A DNA stretch of 23,000 nucleotides from a virus: positions 1 to 23,000 of the IMG/VR virus record IMGVR_UViG_3300025280_000184; one strand, 5' to 3'. Every line of letters begins with the position of its first letter. The stretch's first letter is position 1. The notes under the pieces are model-generated. The model made no database searches. It was given only the letters and a program-made list of their open reading frames with translations, and had not been told where the DNA came from. The position numbers and the translations under genes are program-made. Shown piece after piece: positions 7,868-13,568 of the stretch.

Positions 7868-8065
7868 TCAATTAGGGGGGAACGCATCCTCTTCCCTGGG
7901 GGGAACACCTGGGGCCAGTTGAGAATCATTCTCAACTGGAGATTCCAGGGGCCGCACCCATCTTTCTTGTTTCGCGTCCCACTTGCGCTCGTAATATTTC
8001 CTGCCGTCTTTTGATTGTTCGTCCACACCATACCAAAACTGAAAATAACCTTGTTTCAAGTCCAC
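7868..8065 (-). CDS. Small hypothetical protein, possibly frameshifted at a C6 run
   Basis: 65 residues from a GTG at 8065 that overlaps the end of the FmdB-like gene. The residues FWYGVDEQSKDGRKYYERKWDAK read like a real charged, aromatic protein. The frame ends with PPN at 7868, just after the run CCCCCC. In the +1 frame, translation can continue for about 25 codons (LIEAHADNLGVAQAILGSVCG) to a TGA at 7810 that is perfectly coupled to the next small gene. The joined product would be about 88 residues. Either programmed slippage, a sequencing indel at the homopolymer, or a separate 25-residue gene starting at 7887 would explain this. Confidence 0.5.
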   Translation of the reverse strand: MDLKQGYFQFWYGVDEQSKDGRKYYERKWDAKQERWVRPLESPVENDSQLAPGVPPREEDAFPPN

Positions 8066-8319
8066 CGTCCACCTTTCCAGGGCGTAAACTCCCCTGACTT
8101 GCGTTTTGCGGCAATTAACTCTTCGTCCTCGGGTTGAACAAGGTCAGATCGCTCTACCCGGAACGAACGCGGAACCTGGATTGTCATGCTCCTGTAGTTC
8201 TGGACTCTCTCCAGCGCTCCACCGCAATTGCAAGTCTGGACGGTGTTACGGTCACGACACTGCAACAACCTTTCGTCATTTGCCTGACATTGACGGCATA
8301 CGAATTCGTAATTTGGCAC
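8056..8319 (-). CDS. FmdB-like zinc-ribbon protein
   Basis: 87 residues. The start MPNYEFVCRQC followed by C21 and CNCGGALERV (C30, C32) matches the FmdB / CxxC_CxxC regulatory-type zinc ribbon, whose usual pattern is MPxYEYxCxxCG...C..CGG. C8, C11, C30 and C32 are the likely zinc ligands, though the second pair is CxC instead of the more common CxxC. The C-terminal half is charged and unrelated to the family. Zinc ribbons of this kind are common in phage late regions, where their role is mostly unknown. Its start overlaps the stop of the gene before it. Confidence 0.7.
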   Translation of the reverse strand: MPNYEFVCRQCQANDERLLQCRDRNTVQTCNCGGALERVQNYRSMTIQVPRSFRVERSDLVQPEDEELIAAKRKSGEFTPWKGGRWT

Positions 8320-8636
8320 TAAGCTGAATCTCCATTGTTTTTATTCCAATTTTTATTCCATATGTCCGAAACCTTTTCATAATCTTTCCGTTCCAGTTGG
8401 GGCTGATATGCCGTTGGATTTAAACGCCCCATACATTTCGGACACCTGGGAAGGGCATACCATGTTTCAGTGGAAAAACTATAAATTTGCATCGTTTTCA
8501 GGCAGGTTTCGCACCATGTTTCAATAAGGGGTCGTGCTACCACCTTATTGTTAAAGTTTTCCACCTCGGCTTCTGCGAAAATTTCAACAAGTGGACGACC
8601 TGGTTGCCGGTCCGTATCACTTTTTGGCTTCCACAT
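8319..8636 (-). CDS. Zinc-ribbon protein
   Basis: I chose the ATG at 8636 (105 residues), because GGGAGGCGG lies about 10 bases upstream. A longer frame begins at a TTG at 8669 but lacks such a site. Two Cys pairs, CETC (42/45) and CPKC (65/68), are spaced like a treble-clef or rubredoxin-like zinc knuckle. A run of Asn/Lys/Trp closes the protein. It could bind nucleic acid or a protein partner. It forms a tight pair with the FmdB-like gene. Confidence 0.65.
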   Translation of the reverse strand: MWKPKSDTDRQPGRPLVEIFAEAEVENFNNKVVARPLIETWCETCLKTMQIYSFSTETWYALPRCPKCMGRLNPTAYQPQLERKDYEKVSDIWNKNWNKNNGDSA

Positions 8637-8687
8637 GTGCTTTCCGCCTCCCTGTCTGGATGCCCGCAATATTGTCGCTTAATTGGC

Positions 8688-9263
8688 TCAATCTGGTTTC
8701 CCATGCAGGTGTATTACCTTTATGACCTTTTTATCAATGCGGAACGCTGAAACTGCACCTATCTTGCGCGAATCATAAGATTCGAGCCAGTTGTCGCCAA
8801 ATAACAGAACCTCATTATTGTAGTGATTGAATACCGCAATACGCTTAACCCAATACTCTTCCTGCCCATCAGTGTCCTTTACGTGAACAGACACAATGTC
8901 GCCGGTCTGAAGTTCATCTACTTCCTGGACCCACCGATAAATAATAAGGTCATACCGGTCATGGAGTGTGGGCTCCATCGAACGCCCGTTCCCCATTGTG
9001 TAAGTAATGTGAAACTGCTGGCTATAAGCCCAGATAGCGATGAAAACCGTGACCAGGAACAAGCCTCTCCAAACATTTATCGCTGGCCACCGGTATTGCC
9101 GAAATAATCTACACCACCTGATCTCCGTTACAAGCAGAGTGAAAATTATAGCAAAAACAGTCAGGACAAGCAATACACCCATGACTGATGATGCCGAATC
9201 CGCAATAATACCCTCGACAAGTTTTGCGATAAGTCTTGCAATGTATGGCCCCGTAACATCCAT
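8688..9263 (-). CDS. Signal peptidase I-like membrane protease (family S26)
   Basis: 191 residues. Two hydrophobic segments (about 26-46 and 66-82) come first, then the four S26 boxes in order: GRSMEPTL with the nucleophile Ser95; DLIIY...LQTGDIVSVHV (105-127); the general-base Lys140 in YWVKRIAV; and LFGDNWLESYDSRKIGAV (154-171), the diagnostic GDN...S.DSR..G box. This is the full Ser/Lys dyad protease that removes signal peptides on the outer face of the cytoplasmic membrane. Its normal substrate is exported preproteins. In this late phage operon it may mature a phage membrane or secreted protein, or act on host secretion. The start has only a weak ribosome binding site and the gene follows a small membrane protein gene. 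Confidence 0.88.
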   Translation of the reverse strand: MDVTGPYIARLIAKLVEGIIADSASSVMGVLLVLTVFAIIFTLLVTEIRWCRLFRQYRWPAINVWRGLFLVTVFIAIWAYSQQFHITYTMGNGRSMEPTLHDRYDLIIYRWVQEVDELQTGDIVSVHVKDTDGQEEYWVKRIAVFNHYNNEVLLFGDNWLESYDSRKIGAVSAFRIDKKVIKVIHLHGKPD

Positions 9264-9272
9264 AAGGACTGC

Positions 9273-9518
9273 CTATGAAAAGTAAGATCCGAAGGGCCAC
9301 CAGGAGTCGCCCGTTAGCCACCGGGCGAAAACAACAACGACCCAACACATGCCCGTTAGTGTGCCCATGATGAGAAGCATCATAACAAGCGATACGAATA
9401 CCATTAAAGCGCGTTCGAGTCCTGTCACTTTTGGTGGCTCCATCAGGAAAATACGCTTTCCTTTCATGAAAGGGCGTCTTGCACCTAATCGGCGGCGTCT
9501 GTTAGGCCCAACCAGCAT
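9273..9518 (-). CDS. Small membrane protein
   Basis: 81 residues, with AGGGGAGAG 5 bases before the ATG. The N-terminus is basic (RRRRLGARRPFMKGKR). It is followed by one long or two short hydrophobic segments (about 36-68, ALMVFVSLVMMLLIMGTL then CWVVVVFARWL) and a short polar tail. The basic head would stay in the cytoplasm. It might be a holin-like protein or a partner of the signal peptidase encoded immediately downstream. Neither can be shown from sequence; no catalytic or family motif was seen. Confidence 0.65.
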   Translation of the reverse strand: MLVGPNRRRRLGARRPFMKGKRIFLMEPPKVTGLERALMVFVSLVMMLLIMGTLTGMCWVVVVFARWLTGDSWWPFGSYFS

Positions 9519-9540
9519 ATCCGCTCTCCCCTGTAATTAT

Positions 9541-9574
9541 GTGTGGAGGGCTGCGCGAGGCAACCGCTCCACAC
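9541..9574 (-). other. Intergenic hairpin, 8-bp stem
   Basis: GTGTGGAG and CTCCACAC pair perfectly across an 18-base loop, between the sigma-like gene and the small membrane protein gene. No T-run follows. It lies about 23 bases before the start codon, so it may affect message processing or access of ribosomes to the downstream gene. Confidence 0.5.
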
Positions 9575-9599
9575 TGACGCACCGGGGCAGGCAAGCGTC

Positions 9600-9974
9600 C
9601 TAAATCAATCGGTGAATACGTGATTGCACCATGTCAAGTGCCGCCTTCAGGCAACGGTGTGCTTTGGATTTTGAGATGCCCAGACCGGCATAACCAGTTT
9701 CTATCAACCCATCAGCCATCTCCCTGACCGTGTAACCCAACATGTGTGCATCGAATACTTTTCTTTCCAGGTTGGACATTTTACCCCGTGCCTGGTCAAT
9801 CGCCACCCGGTATAACGCCTCGGACTCCACATCGAGCGTCTCCGTATCGGGCTTTAAGTCCAAATCCGCAGGTGCTACCGGCTCTTCCACCAGGACGAGC
9901 GCGGGGCGCAGGGCGTCCGAGTCATGAAATCCTGCCGTAATTGAAGGCTTTGCGTCCTTTTCTGACTCCCGCAT
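9600..9974 (-). CDS. Sigma-70 region 4-like helix-turn-helix protein
   Basis: 124 residues. The C-terminal half (MSNLERKVFDAHMLGYTVREMADGL then ISKSKAHRCLKAALDMV, residues 66-117) follows the sigma region 4 pattern: 'L....R.V..L...G.T..EIA..L..S...V...L..A...L'. It is a helix-turn-helix that in sigma factors binds the -35 element. There is no region 2, and the first 60 residues are acidic and probably disordered. It may therefore be a transcription regulator of late genes that binds core RNA polymerase or DNA, not a full sigma factor. It lies just after terL and a zinc ribbon gene. AAGGA precedes its ATG. Confidence 0.65.
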   Translation of the reverse strand: MRESEKDAKPSITAGFHDSDALRPALVLVEEPVAPADLDLKPDTETLDVESEALYRVAIDQARGKMSNLERKVFDAHMLGYTVREMADGLIETGYAGLGISKSKAHRCLKAALDMVQSRIHRLI

Positions 9975-9977
9975 TGG

Positions 9978-10163
9978 TTAATCCTTGTGCGGCGATGGTT
10001 TCCCTAACAGCCCAGGGAAACCATCCCGCATGCGGACATAACTTACTCCCCAACATTGCCAGCACTTGAGCTCCACCCACCCCTGATAGCGCTCTGATAT
10101 GTCCGAATGATAACGCGCTTTCTTGCGACACCAGCAACAGATCATAATGGGGCTAGTGGCCAT
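9978..10163 (-). CDS. Small zinc-ribbon protein
   Basis: 61 residues. Its start overlaps the last codons of terL by about 11 bases. Two Cys groups, CCWC (9-12) and CWQC (34-37), 22 residues apart, suggest one zinc ribbon; Trp and aromatic residues fill the space between. It is the first of three zinc-ribbon genes in the late operon. The exact function is unknown. Confidence 0.65.
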   Translation of the reverse strand: MATSPIMICCWCRKKARYHSDISERYQGWVELKCWQCWGVSYVRMRDGFPGLLGKPSPHKD

Positions 10164-11718
10164 GCCCTATCAGGAACCGCCGTTTGGTTTTCGTTGCTGA
10201 CATTTTCTTGAAATGAGCTGTTGTCATGAATTCGGGTTCCTGAACCTGTTTATCCTTTTGACGGGTGTGTTTACGCATCTGCCATGCAATAGCCAGGGCG
10301 ATCACCCGGTCATCCGTCATGCCCTGTGGTGCTCCTGTGCTCCCATTTGGATAATGCTGGTAAGATAAGGCTTCATGTTGCAAAATATCGCTATGTATTG
10401 TCAAAAAAGAGCGTCTTATTGCCTCTTCCAACTCATCAATCATTATGGGTTTGCTTGCAGAACTTGTCAACCAACCGACCAGCCCCGCCCGCATGCGTTT
10501 TTTCTGCGTTTCCCTGGGAATTTCATAATACAAACCCTTGGTGCCCAGCTGGCGTAGGCGTAGTAGGACGGCATGTCCGTGATTCTGCCGTTCCACCCCC
10601 AATTTCCCCTGGTAACACTTCGTTACAGCATGAATTCGCTCTGCAAACTGGTCAGGTTCCCAGTGTCCCGCCATTTCCAGGACTTGCTCCCCCGACTGGC
10701 TGTCAATTACTTCTAAAGCGCTGTAATCGCCGTGCGCCAGGCCCTCCGCAGGGTCGGCACCTAATAAATAATATCGTTCGGAACGGTGACGGCGGGGTGC
10801 CTGCCAGATACGCAGGCCATCCATCCCCCGTAAGGCTTTTGGCCAGTGTATCGGATCCAATTCCGGGCGTTCTGTGGGTAACAGGTAGTCGGAACTGAAT
10901 ACGGGGCGGCCACTCTGTACAAAGGCTTCCACATCGTCACGGGGATAATTCTGATGTAGCTGGTGGGTGGAGTATTCACGTGTCATACTCCCATACCAGT
11001 CATCATCCCGGTCCGGGCGTTGCCACCATGGGAAAAATATCGGACTGAATCCGTTTTTTCCGGTTTTGGCGTCCAGGTAGGTGGTGTGGTAGAAATTACC
11101 CATACCGTTGGCAGTGCTTACGCTTACTAACTGCCCCCCTGCGTCTATAGTAGGCTTTACAGCGGCGAAATTAGCCTCTGCATAGGGGTGAAAAGCGTGC
11201 TCGTCACATACTACCACCGTGGCGGTATACCCAATACCTGCATCTTCTGTGCTCGGTAAAGCTATAATGCGAGAATTGTTAGGGAATAGCAACTGGGTCT
11301 GACTGCTGGCAAGGGGGGGGAGGGTGTGCGCCTCATCCATCCGCATGGCCTCCTTCACCTTCCGCAGGAACTCTACCGCCTCTCTCTCCCCTTTGCTCAT
11401 CAATAACACTAGGCTACTGGGCTGGAACCTCGCCACCCACAACGCATAAGCCGCCAGCGCCGTACTCACTCCAAGCTGCCTAGCTTTCAAAATACTTATC
11501 AACCGCTCGCCTTGCAGGGCAGTTGCTAGCGTCTGCTGACAGGGCCACGGCTTGAACTCAGCATGTTTCACCAAGTAGGTGCTGAACTCGCGCCTACAGG
11601 CATCCTCGCACTGCGGAGCGTCCGTGTGTGCTGTCGCTCGGAGTCTGTACGCACTCGCCCACAACTGTCTCGGCAGTGTCTCCGAAGTATGCGACACAAA
11701 GCGGCTGGCCGGATTCAT
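10153..11718 (-). CDS. terL: Terminase large subunit
   Basis: 521 residues. The ATPase domain has a classic terminase Walker A (KARQLGVST, residues 78-86), Walker B VVVCDEHAF (168-176, D172-E173) and coupling motif SVSTANG (199-205). The nuclease domain has D322 (LLGADPAEG), E376 (LGVERQNHG) and D469/D470 (MTDDRVIALA), the acidic metal-binding triad of the RNase H-like headful nuclease. It pumps DNA into the prohead through the portal and cuts it. The start ATG has GGGAG 8 bases upstream. Two terminator-like hairpins and a short tandem repeat lie between terS and this gene, so its level may be set separately from terS. Confidence 0.93.
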   Translation of the reverse strand: MNPASRFVSHTSETLPRQLWASAYRLRATAHTDAPQCEDACRREFSTYLVKHAEFKPWPCQQTLATALQGERLISILKARQLGVSTALAAYALWVARFQPSSLVLLMSKGEREAVEFLRKVKEAMRMDEAHTLPPLASSQTQLLFPNNSRIIALPSTEDAGIGYTATVVVCDEHAFHPYAEANFAAVKPTIDAGGQLVSVSTANGMGNFYHTTYLDAKTGKNGFSPIFFPWWQRPDRDDDWYGSMTREYSTHQLHQNYPRDDVEAFVQSGRPVFSSDYLLPTERPELDPIHWPKALRGMDGLRIWQAPRRHRSERYYLLGADPAEGLAHGDYSALEVIDSQSGEQVLEMAGHWEPDQFAERIHAVTKCYQGKLGVERQNHGHAVLLRLRQLGTKGLYYEIPRETQKKRMRAGLVGWLTSSASKPIMIDELEEAIRRSFLTIHSDILQHEALSYQHYPNGSTGAPQGMTDDRVIALAIAWQMRKHTRQKDKQVQEPEFMTTAHFKKMSATKTKRRFLIGHGH

Positions 11719-11730
11719 TCTGTGGCTCCC

Positions 11731-11758
11731 AAAACGTGCTTGAAAACGTGCTTGAAAA
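11731..11758. repeat. 12-bp tandem repeat in the terL leader
   Basis: AAAACGTGCTTG is present twice in tandem (11731-11742 and 11743-11754), followed by a partial third copy, just upstream of the terL start. On the transcribed strand the unit is CAAGCACGTTTT. It may be a protein-binding site or simple slippage. Confidence 0.6.
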
Positions 11759-11790
11759 CTTCGCTTTTTTGATCTCTCCTGGCGTATTCT

Positions 11791-11810
11791 AAAAGCCTTG
11801 ATTTACAAGG
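11791..11810 (-). terminator. Weak second terminator-like hairpin before terL
   Basis: On the minus strand CCTTG-TAAAT-CAAGG forms a 5-bp stem, followed by CTTTTAG. The stem is short, so termination would be weak. It follows the stronger hairpin at 11826-11857. Confidence 0.35.
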
Positions 11811-11825
11811 GTTTCAGACGATTTT

Positions 11826-11857
11826 TTAAAAAAGCCGGTACCTGTTAAAATCGGCTT
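11826..11857 (-). terminator. Putative intrinsic terminator between terS and terL
   Basis: On the minus strand AAGCCG and CGGCTT pair around a 14-base loop and the transcript then runs into TTTTTT. That is the layout of a Rho-independent terminator. Because the whole downstream late operon lies beyond it, it must be partial, antiterminated, or bypassed by a promoter I could not identify with confidence. Confidence 0.5.
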
Positions 11858-11909
11858 GAAATTCTGTCTGTTTAGGGTGCAATCGCCCAGGAATGGGGGG
11901 ACCAAAATT

Positions 11910-12398
11910 TTATTCGTTATGCTGCTCTTTTGTGAGCTCCAGTGCTGGCAGCGCTCCAACCACGTCGATAATCGACGCGGGGCCGATTTCGTCGCCAGAA
12001 TCAGGCGGAAGCTGTTCAAGGCTTAGGGAAATCTGTGACTTGTCTGCGTAGACGTCTTTCCTCCTGCCTTTCAGAAAAAATGTGACCGCCCAGTGTTTAC
12101 CTTTCAGCGCTTCCCGCAACAGAACATTTTCAACATCGTCAATTATCTCATCATCTGCTAGCGCAAACTCATCGCGGAATTGAGAATCGTTGAGCCATGT
12201 ATAGTAGGTCTGCCTGCTGACTCCGGCAACCTTGCAGGCATATTTGATGACGCCACAGGTTTTGTACGACGCGATAAAATCGTTTTGGGCTCGCCTGCGT
12301 GCGTCGAGGGATAGCCTGATGCTCGAACGCCTCTTGTGCTTGACGTGTACTTGAGTGACAAGGAACGGAGACAGGGAACGGAGAAAGGACGGGAGCAA
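11910..12398 (-). CDS. terS: Terminase small subunit (start uncertain)
   Basis: The frame is open from an ATG at 12533, but that codon lies upstream of the -10 box of the leftward promoter. The coordinates given use the only in-frame TTG after the promoter (12398); it lacks a ribosome binding site. The recognisable domain begins near SLDARRRAQNDFIASYK and continues with a helix-turn-helix (CGVIKYACKVAGVSRQTYYTWLND), then 'RDEFALADDEIIDDVENVLLREALKG', as in small terminases of the homeodomain-like phBC6A51 type. TerS binds the packaging site and recruits TerL. The 5' part overlaps a 13-bp tandem repeat and reads like non-coding leader, so the true protein may begin close to residue 60 of the long frame at a non-standard codon. 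Confidence 0.72.
   Translation of the reverse strand: MLPSFLRSLSPFLVTQVHVKHKRRSSIRLSLDARRRAQNDFIASYKTCGVIKYACKVAGVSRQTYYTWLNDSQFRDEFALADDEIIDDVENVLLREALKGKHWAVTFFLKGRRKDVYADKSQISLSLEQLPPDSGDEIGPASIIDVVGALPALELTKEQHNE
12335..12354. repeat. Direct repeat copy 1 (TGTGCTTGACGTGTA)
   Basis: TGTGCTTGACGTGTA-C-TTGA matches copy 2 at 12643-12662 in 19 of 20 positions. It lies at the 5' end of the terS coding domain, on the late side of the control region. Confidence 0.65.
12362..12387. repeat. 13-bp tandem repeat
   Basis: GGAACGGAGACAG is followed at once by GGAACGGAGAAAG (one mismatch), with a more decayed third unit after it. The unit length is not a multiple of three, so it does not look like a coding repeat. 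This supports a leader, not a protein N-terminus, at this place in the terS message. Confidence 0.6.
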
Positions 12399-12479
12399 AC
12401 GGAGCGCAACACAGTGAACTTGTTTTGCGGTTCGCGTGTGTAAACATAGTTCAAGTTTGTGTCCGTCAACTATTAATAT

Positions 12480-12508
12480 ATTATAGCGAAAGCGGGGCGA
12501 GCTGTCCC
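12480..12508 (-). promoter_or_regulatory. Leftward (late) promoter
   Basis: On the minus strand GGGACA (12508-12503), a 17-base spacer and a perfect TATAAT (12485-12480). The -35 box is a weak match to TTGACA, so an activator may be needed. It would drive terS and the late operon. Confidence 0.65.
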
Positions 12509-12514
12509 AGACCC

Positions 12515-12540
12515 TGACAGAATGGACCGTCATTCTGTCA
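12515..12540. promoter_or_regulatory. Operator-like perfect inverted repeat
   Basis: TGACAGAATG, six bases, then CATTCTGTCA: both 10-base arms match perfectly. It begins seven bases upstream of the leftward -35 box, the right size and place for a dimeric regulator binding site. Confidence 0.65.
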
Positions 12541-12567
12541 ATAGCAGGAACTGGGAAACTGTGCTAT
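12541..12567. promoter_or_regulatory. Second inverted repeat between the promoters
   Basis: ATAGCA and TGCTAT flank a 15-base interval that contains CTGGGA, a piece also found in both -35 regions. It lies nearly at the centre of symmetry between the two promoters. Confidence 0.4.
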
Positions 12568-12586
12568 CAGAAAACAGTCACAGTCT

Positions 12587-12615
12587 GGGACAGGATCAGC
12601 AGTTAGCACTATAAT
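12587..12615 (+). promoter_or_regulatory. Rightward (early) promoter
   Basis: GGGACA (12587-12592), a 17-base spacer and a perfect TATAAT (12610-12615), the same architecture as the leftward promoter. The -10 overlaps a 12-bp palindrome, ATAATTAATTAT (12611-12622). It would drive the metallophosphoesterase and following early genes. Confidence 0.65.
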
Positions 12616-12642
12616 TAATTATAGTTGTCATCGTAGTTGGCC

Positions 12643-12662
12643 TGTGCTTGACGTGTAGTTGA
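12643..12662. repeat. Direct repeat copy 2 (TGTGCTTGACGTGTA)
   Basis: Second copy of the 20-base element also found at 12335-12354. It includes TTGACG and is followed by TTGACTTGTACTTT, so it may carry an additional promoter element or a regulator site. Confidence 0.6.
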
Positions 12663-12722
12663 CTTGTACTTTGCTCGCGCTCACTCAGTTAGTAACTTTA
12701 GTAACTAGGGGAGTAATAATAA

Positions 12723-13568
12723 ATGCGACGGCAGAAAAAGCCAACGGCGTCAATTATCCTCCTTGCGTCTGACTTGCACATAGGCGAGCGCACTTGTGTG
12801 CCCGGACTCCACGACTATAATTCCTTCGTCGCATCTCATCGCCTCGACCAGCTCCCCGCGAAGCTCGATGAGTTCAAGCGCGATCTGTCGGGGCTCGATG
12901 TTGACGAGCTGCTCATAGCGTTTCTCGGCGATGTTGTGGACGGCGTACAGATTTACCCAACACAATCGCACGAGCAGGAAATAACAGATGCGTCAGCACA
13001 GGCCGAACGGTTCGCAGAAATTACAGCGCCTTTCATTGAGTCAGCGGCTAGAATTTTTAAGAGCGTTCGCGTGGTTGGAATAGTTGGCAACCACGGACGC
13101 AAAGGCAGGTTTAGGGCAGAGACTGACAGCGACGACAGACAGGCATACTCATGTTTAAAAAACGAACTAACCCACAAGCGAATAACGTTCGCGTTGGGCG
13201 GAGATCTATTGCACAGGATCGAGCGCGTCAAGGGAAAAAAAATATTATTTCATCACGGTCACGACATTAAGGGCAGCGGATCATGGCAGTCAATAGAAAA
13301 GAAAGTGAGCGCGTGGCATGATCAAAGAATTTTCGGGCCAAAGCTCGGAGCGTTTGACATCTGCTGTATTGGTCATTTCCACCGACTCGGACACATTGAA
13401 ATTCTGTCGGGCTCCGCCGCAATTTTTTTGAATGGCACGCTTGTAACTGGCGACATGTTCGCGCCGCGCGTGATGGGGCAGGGCTCCACGTGCGCTTGGT
13501 GGGCCATCGCCGTCAGTGACGCTAAACAAAACGCAATCACCTCGCGCCGCATCGCACTACTAGACTAA
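12723..13568 (+). CDS. Calcineurin-like metallophosphoesterase
   Basis: 281 residues; AGGGGAG lies 9 bases before the ATG. All metal-binding motifs of the superfamily are present in order: SDLHIG (D17, H19), LGDVVDG (D70), VGNHGRKG (N123, H124), HHGHD (H178, H180) and GHFHRLG (H218, H220). The two-metal centre hydrolyses phosphoesters. Relatives act on nucleic acids (Mre11/SbcD, phage phosphatases) or small nucleotides. As the first early gene it may be a DNA end-processing nuclease, an RNA 2',3'-phosphatase or a host-takeover enzyme. No second domain is present to choose among these. Confidence 0.85.
   Translation: MRRQKKPTASIILLASDLHIGERTCVPGLHDYNSFVASHRLDQLPAKLDEFKRDLSGLDVDELLIAFLGDVVDGVQIYPTQSHEQEITDASAQAERFAEITAPFIESAARIFKSVRVVGIVGNHGRKGRFRAETDSDDRQAYSCLKNELTHKRITFALGGDLLHRIERVKGKKILFHHGHDIKGSGSWQSIEKKVSAWHDQRIFGPKLGAFDICCIGHFHRLGHIEILSGSAAIFLNGTLVTGDMFAPRVMGQGSTCAWWAIAVSDAKQNAITSRRIALLD

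Larger units (their letters stand above)
12399..12722. promoter_or_regulatory. Divergent early/late control region
   Basis: This stretch holds no gene I can support. It contains two facing-away promoters, an 11-bp mirrored sequence that includes both -35 boxes (CTGTCCCAGAC at 12502-12512 and GTCTGGGACAG at 12583-12593), a 26-bp inverted repeat, a second inverted repeat, a TA-rich palindrome and two 9-bp tandem TTAGTAACT units (12689-12706) shortly before the first early gene. It is the only place in the window where transcription diverges, so it is probably the main switch of the phage. Confidence 0.75.

Noticed and set aside
7810-8031. 73-residue minus frame as a full gene
   Set aside because: Its first 50 residues are the out-of-frame reading of a better protein (7868-8065). 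Only its last ~25 codons seem meaningful, so I treat these as a possible frameshift tail.
11789-12019. Minus-strand frame overlapping the end of terS and the terminator region
   Set aside because: It reads through the terminator hairpins, has no ribosome binding site and is out of frame with the recognisable TerS sequence.
12158-12469. Other minus-strand frames inside terS (also 12169-12447)
   Set aside because: They shadow the helix-turn-helix frame of TerS. The first has a TTG start near the promoter, but its sequence past the leader looks like shadow.
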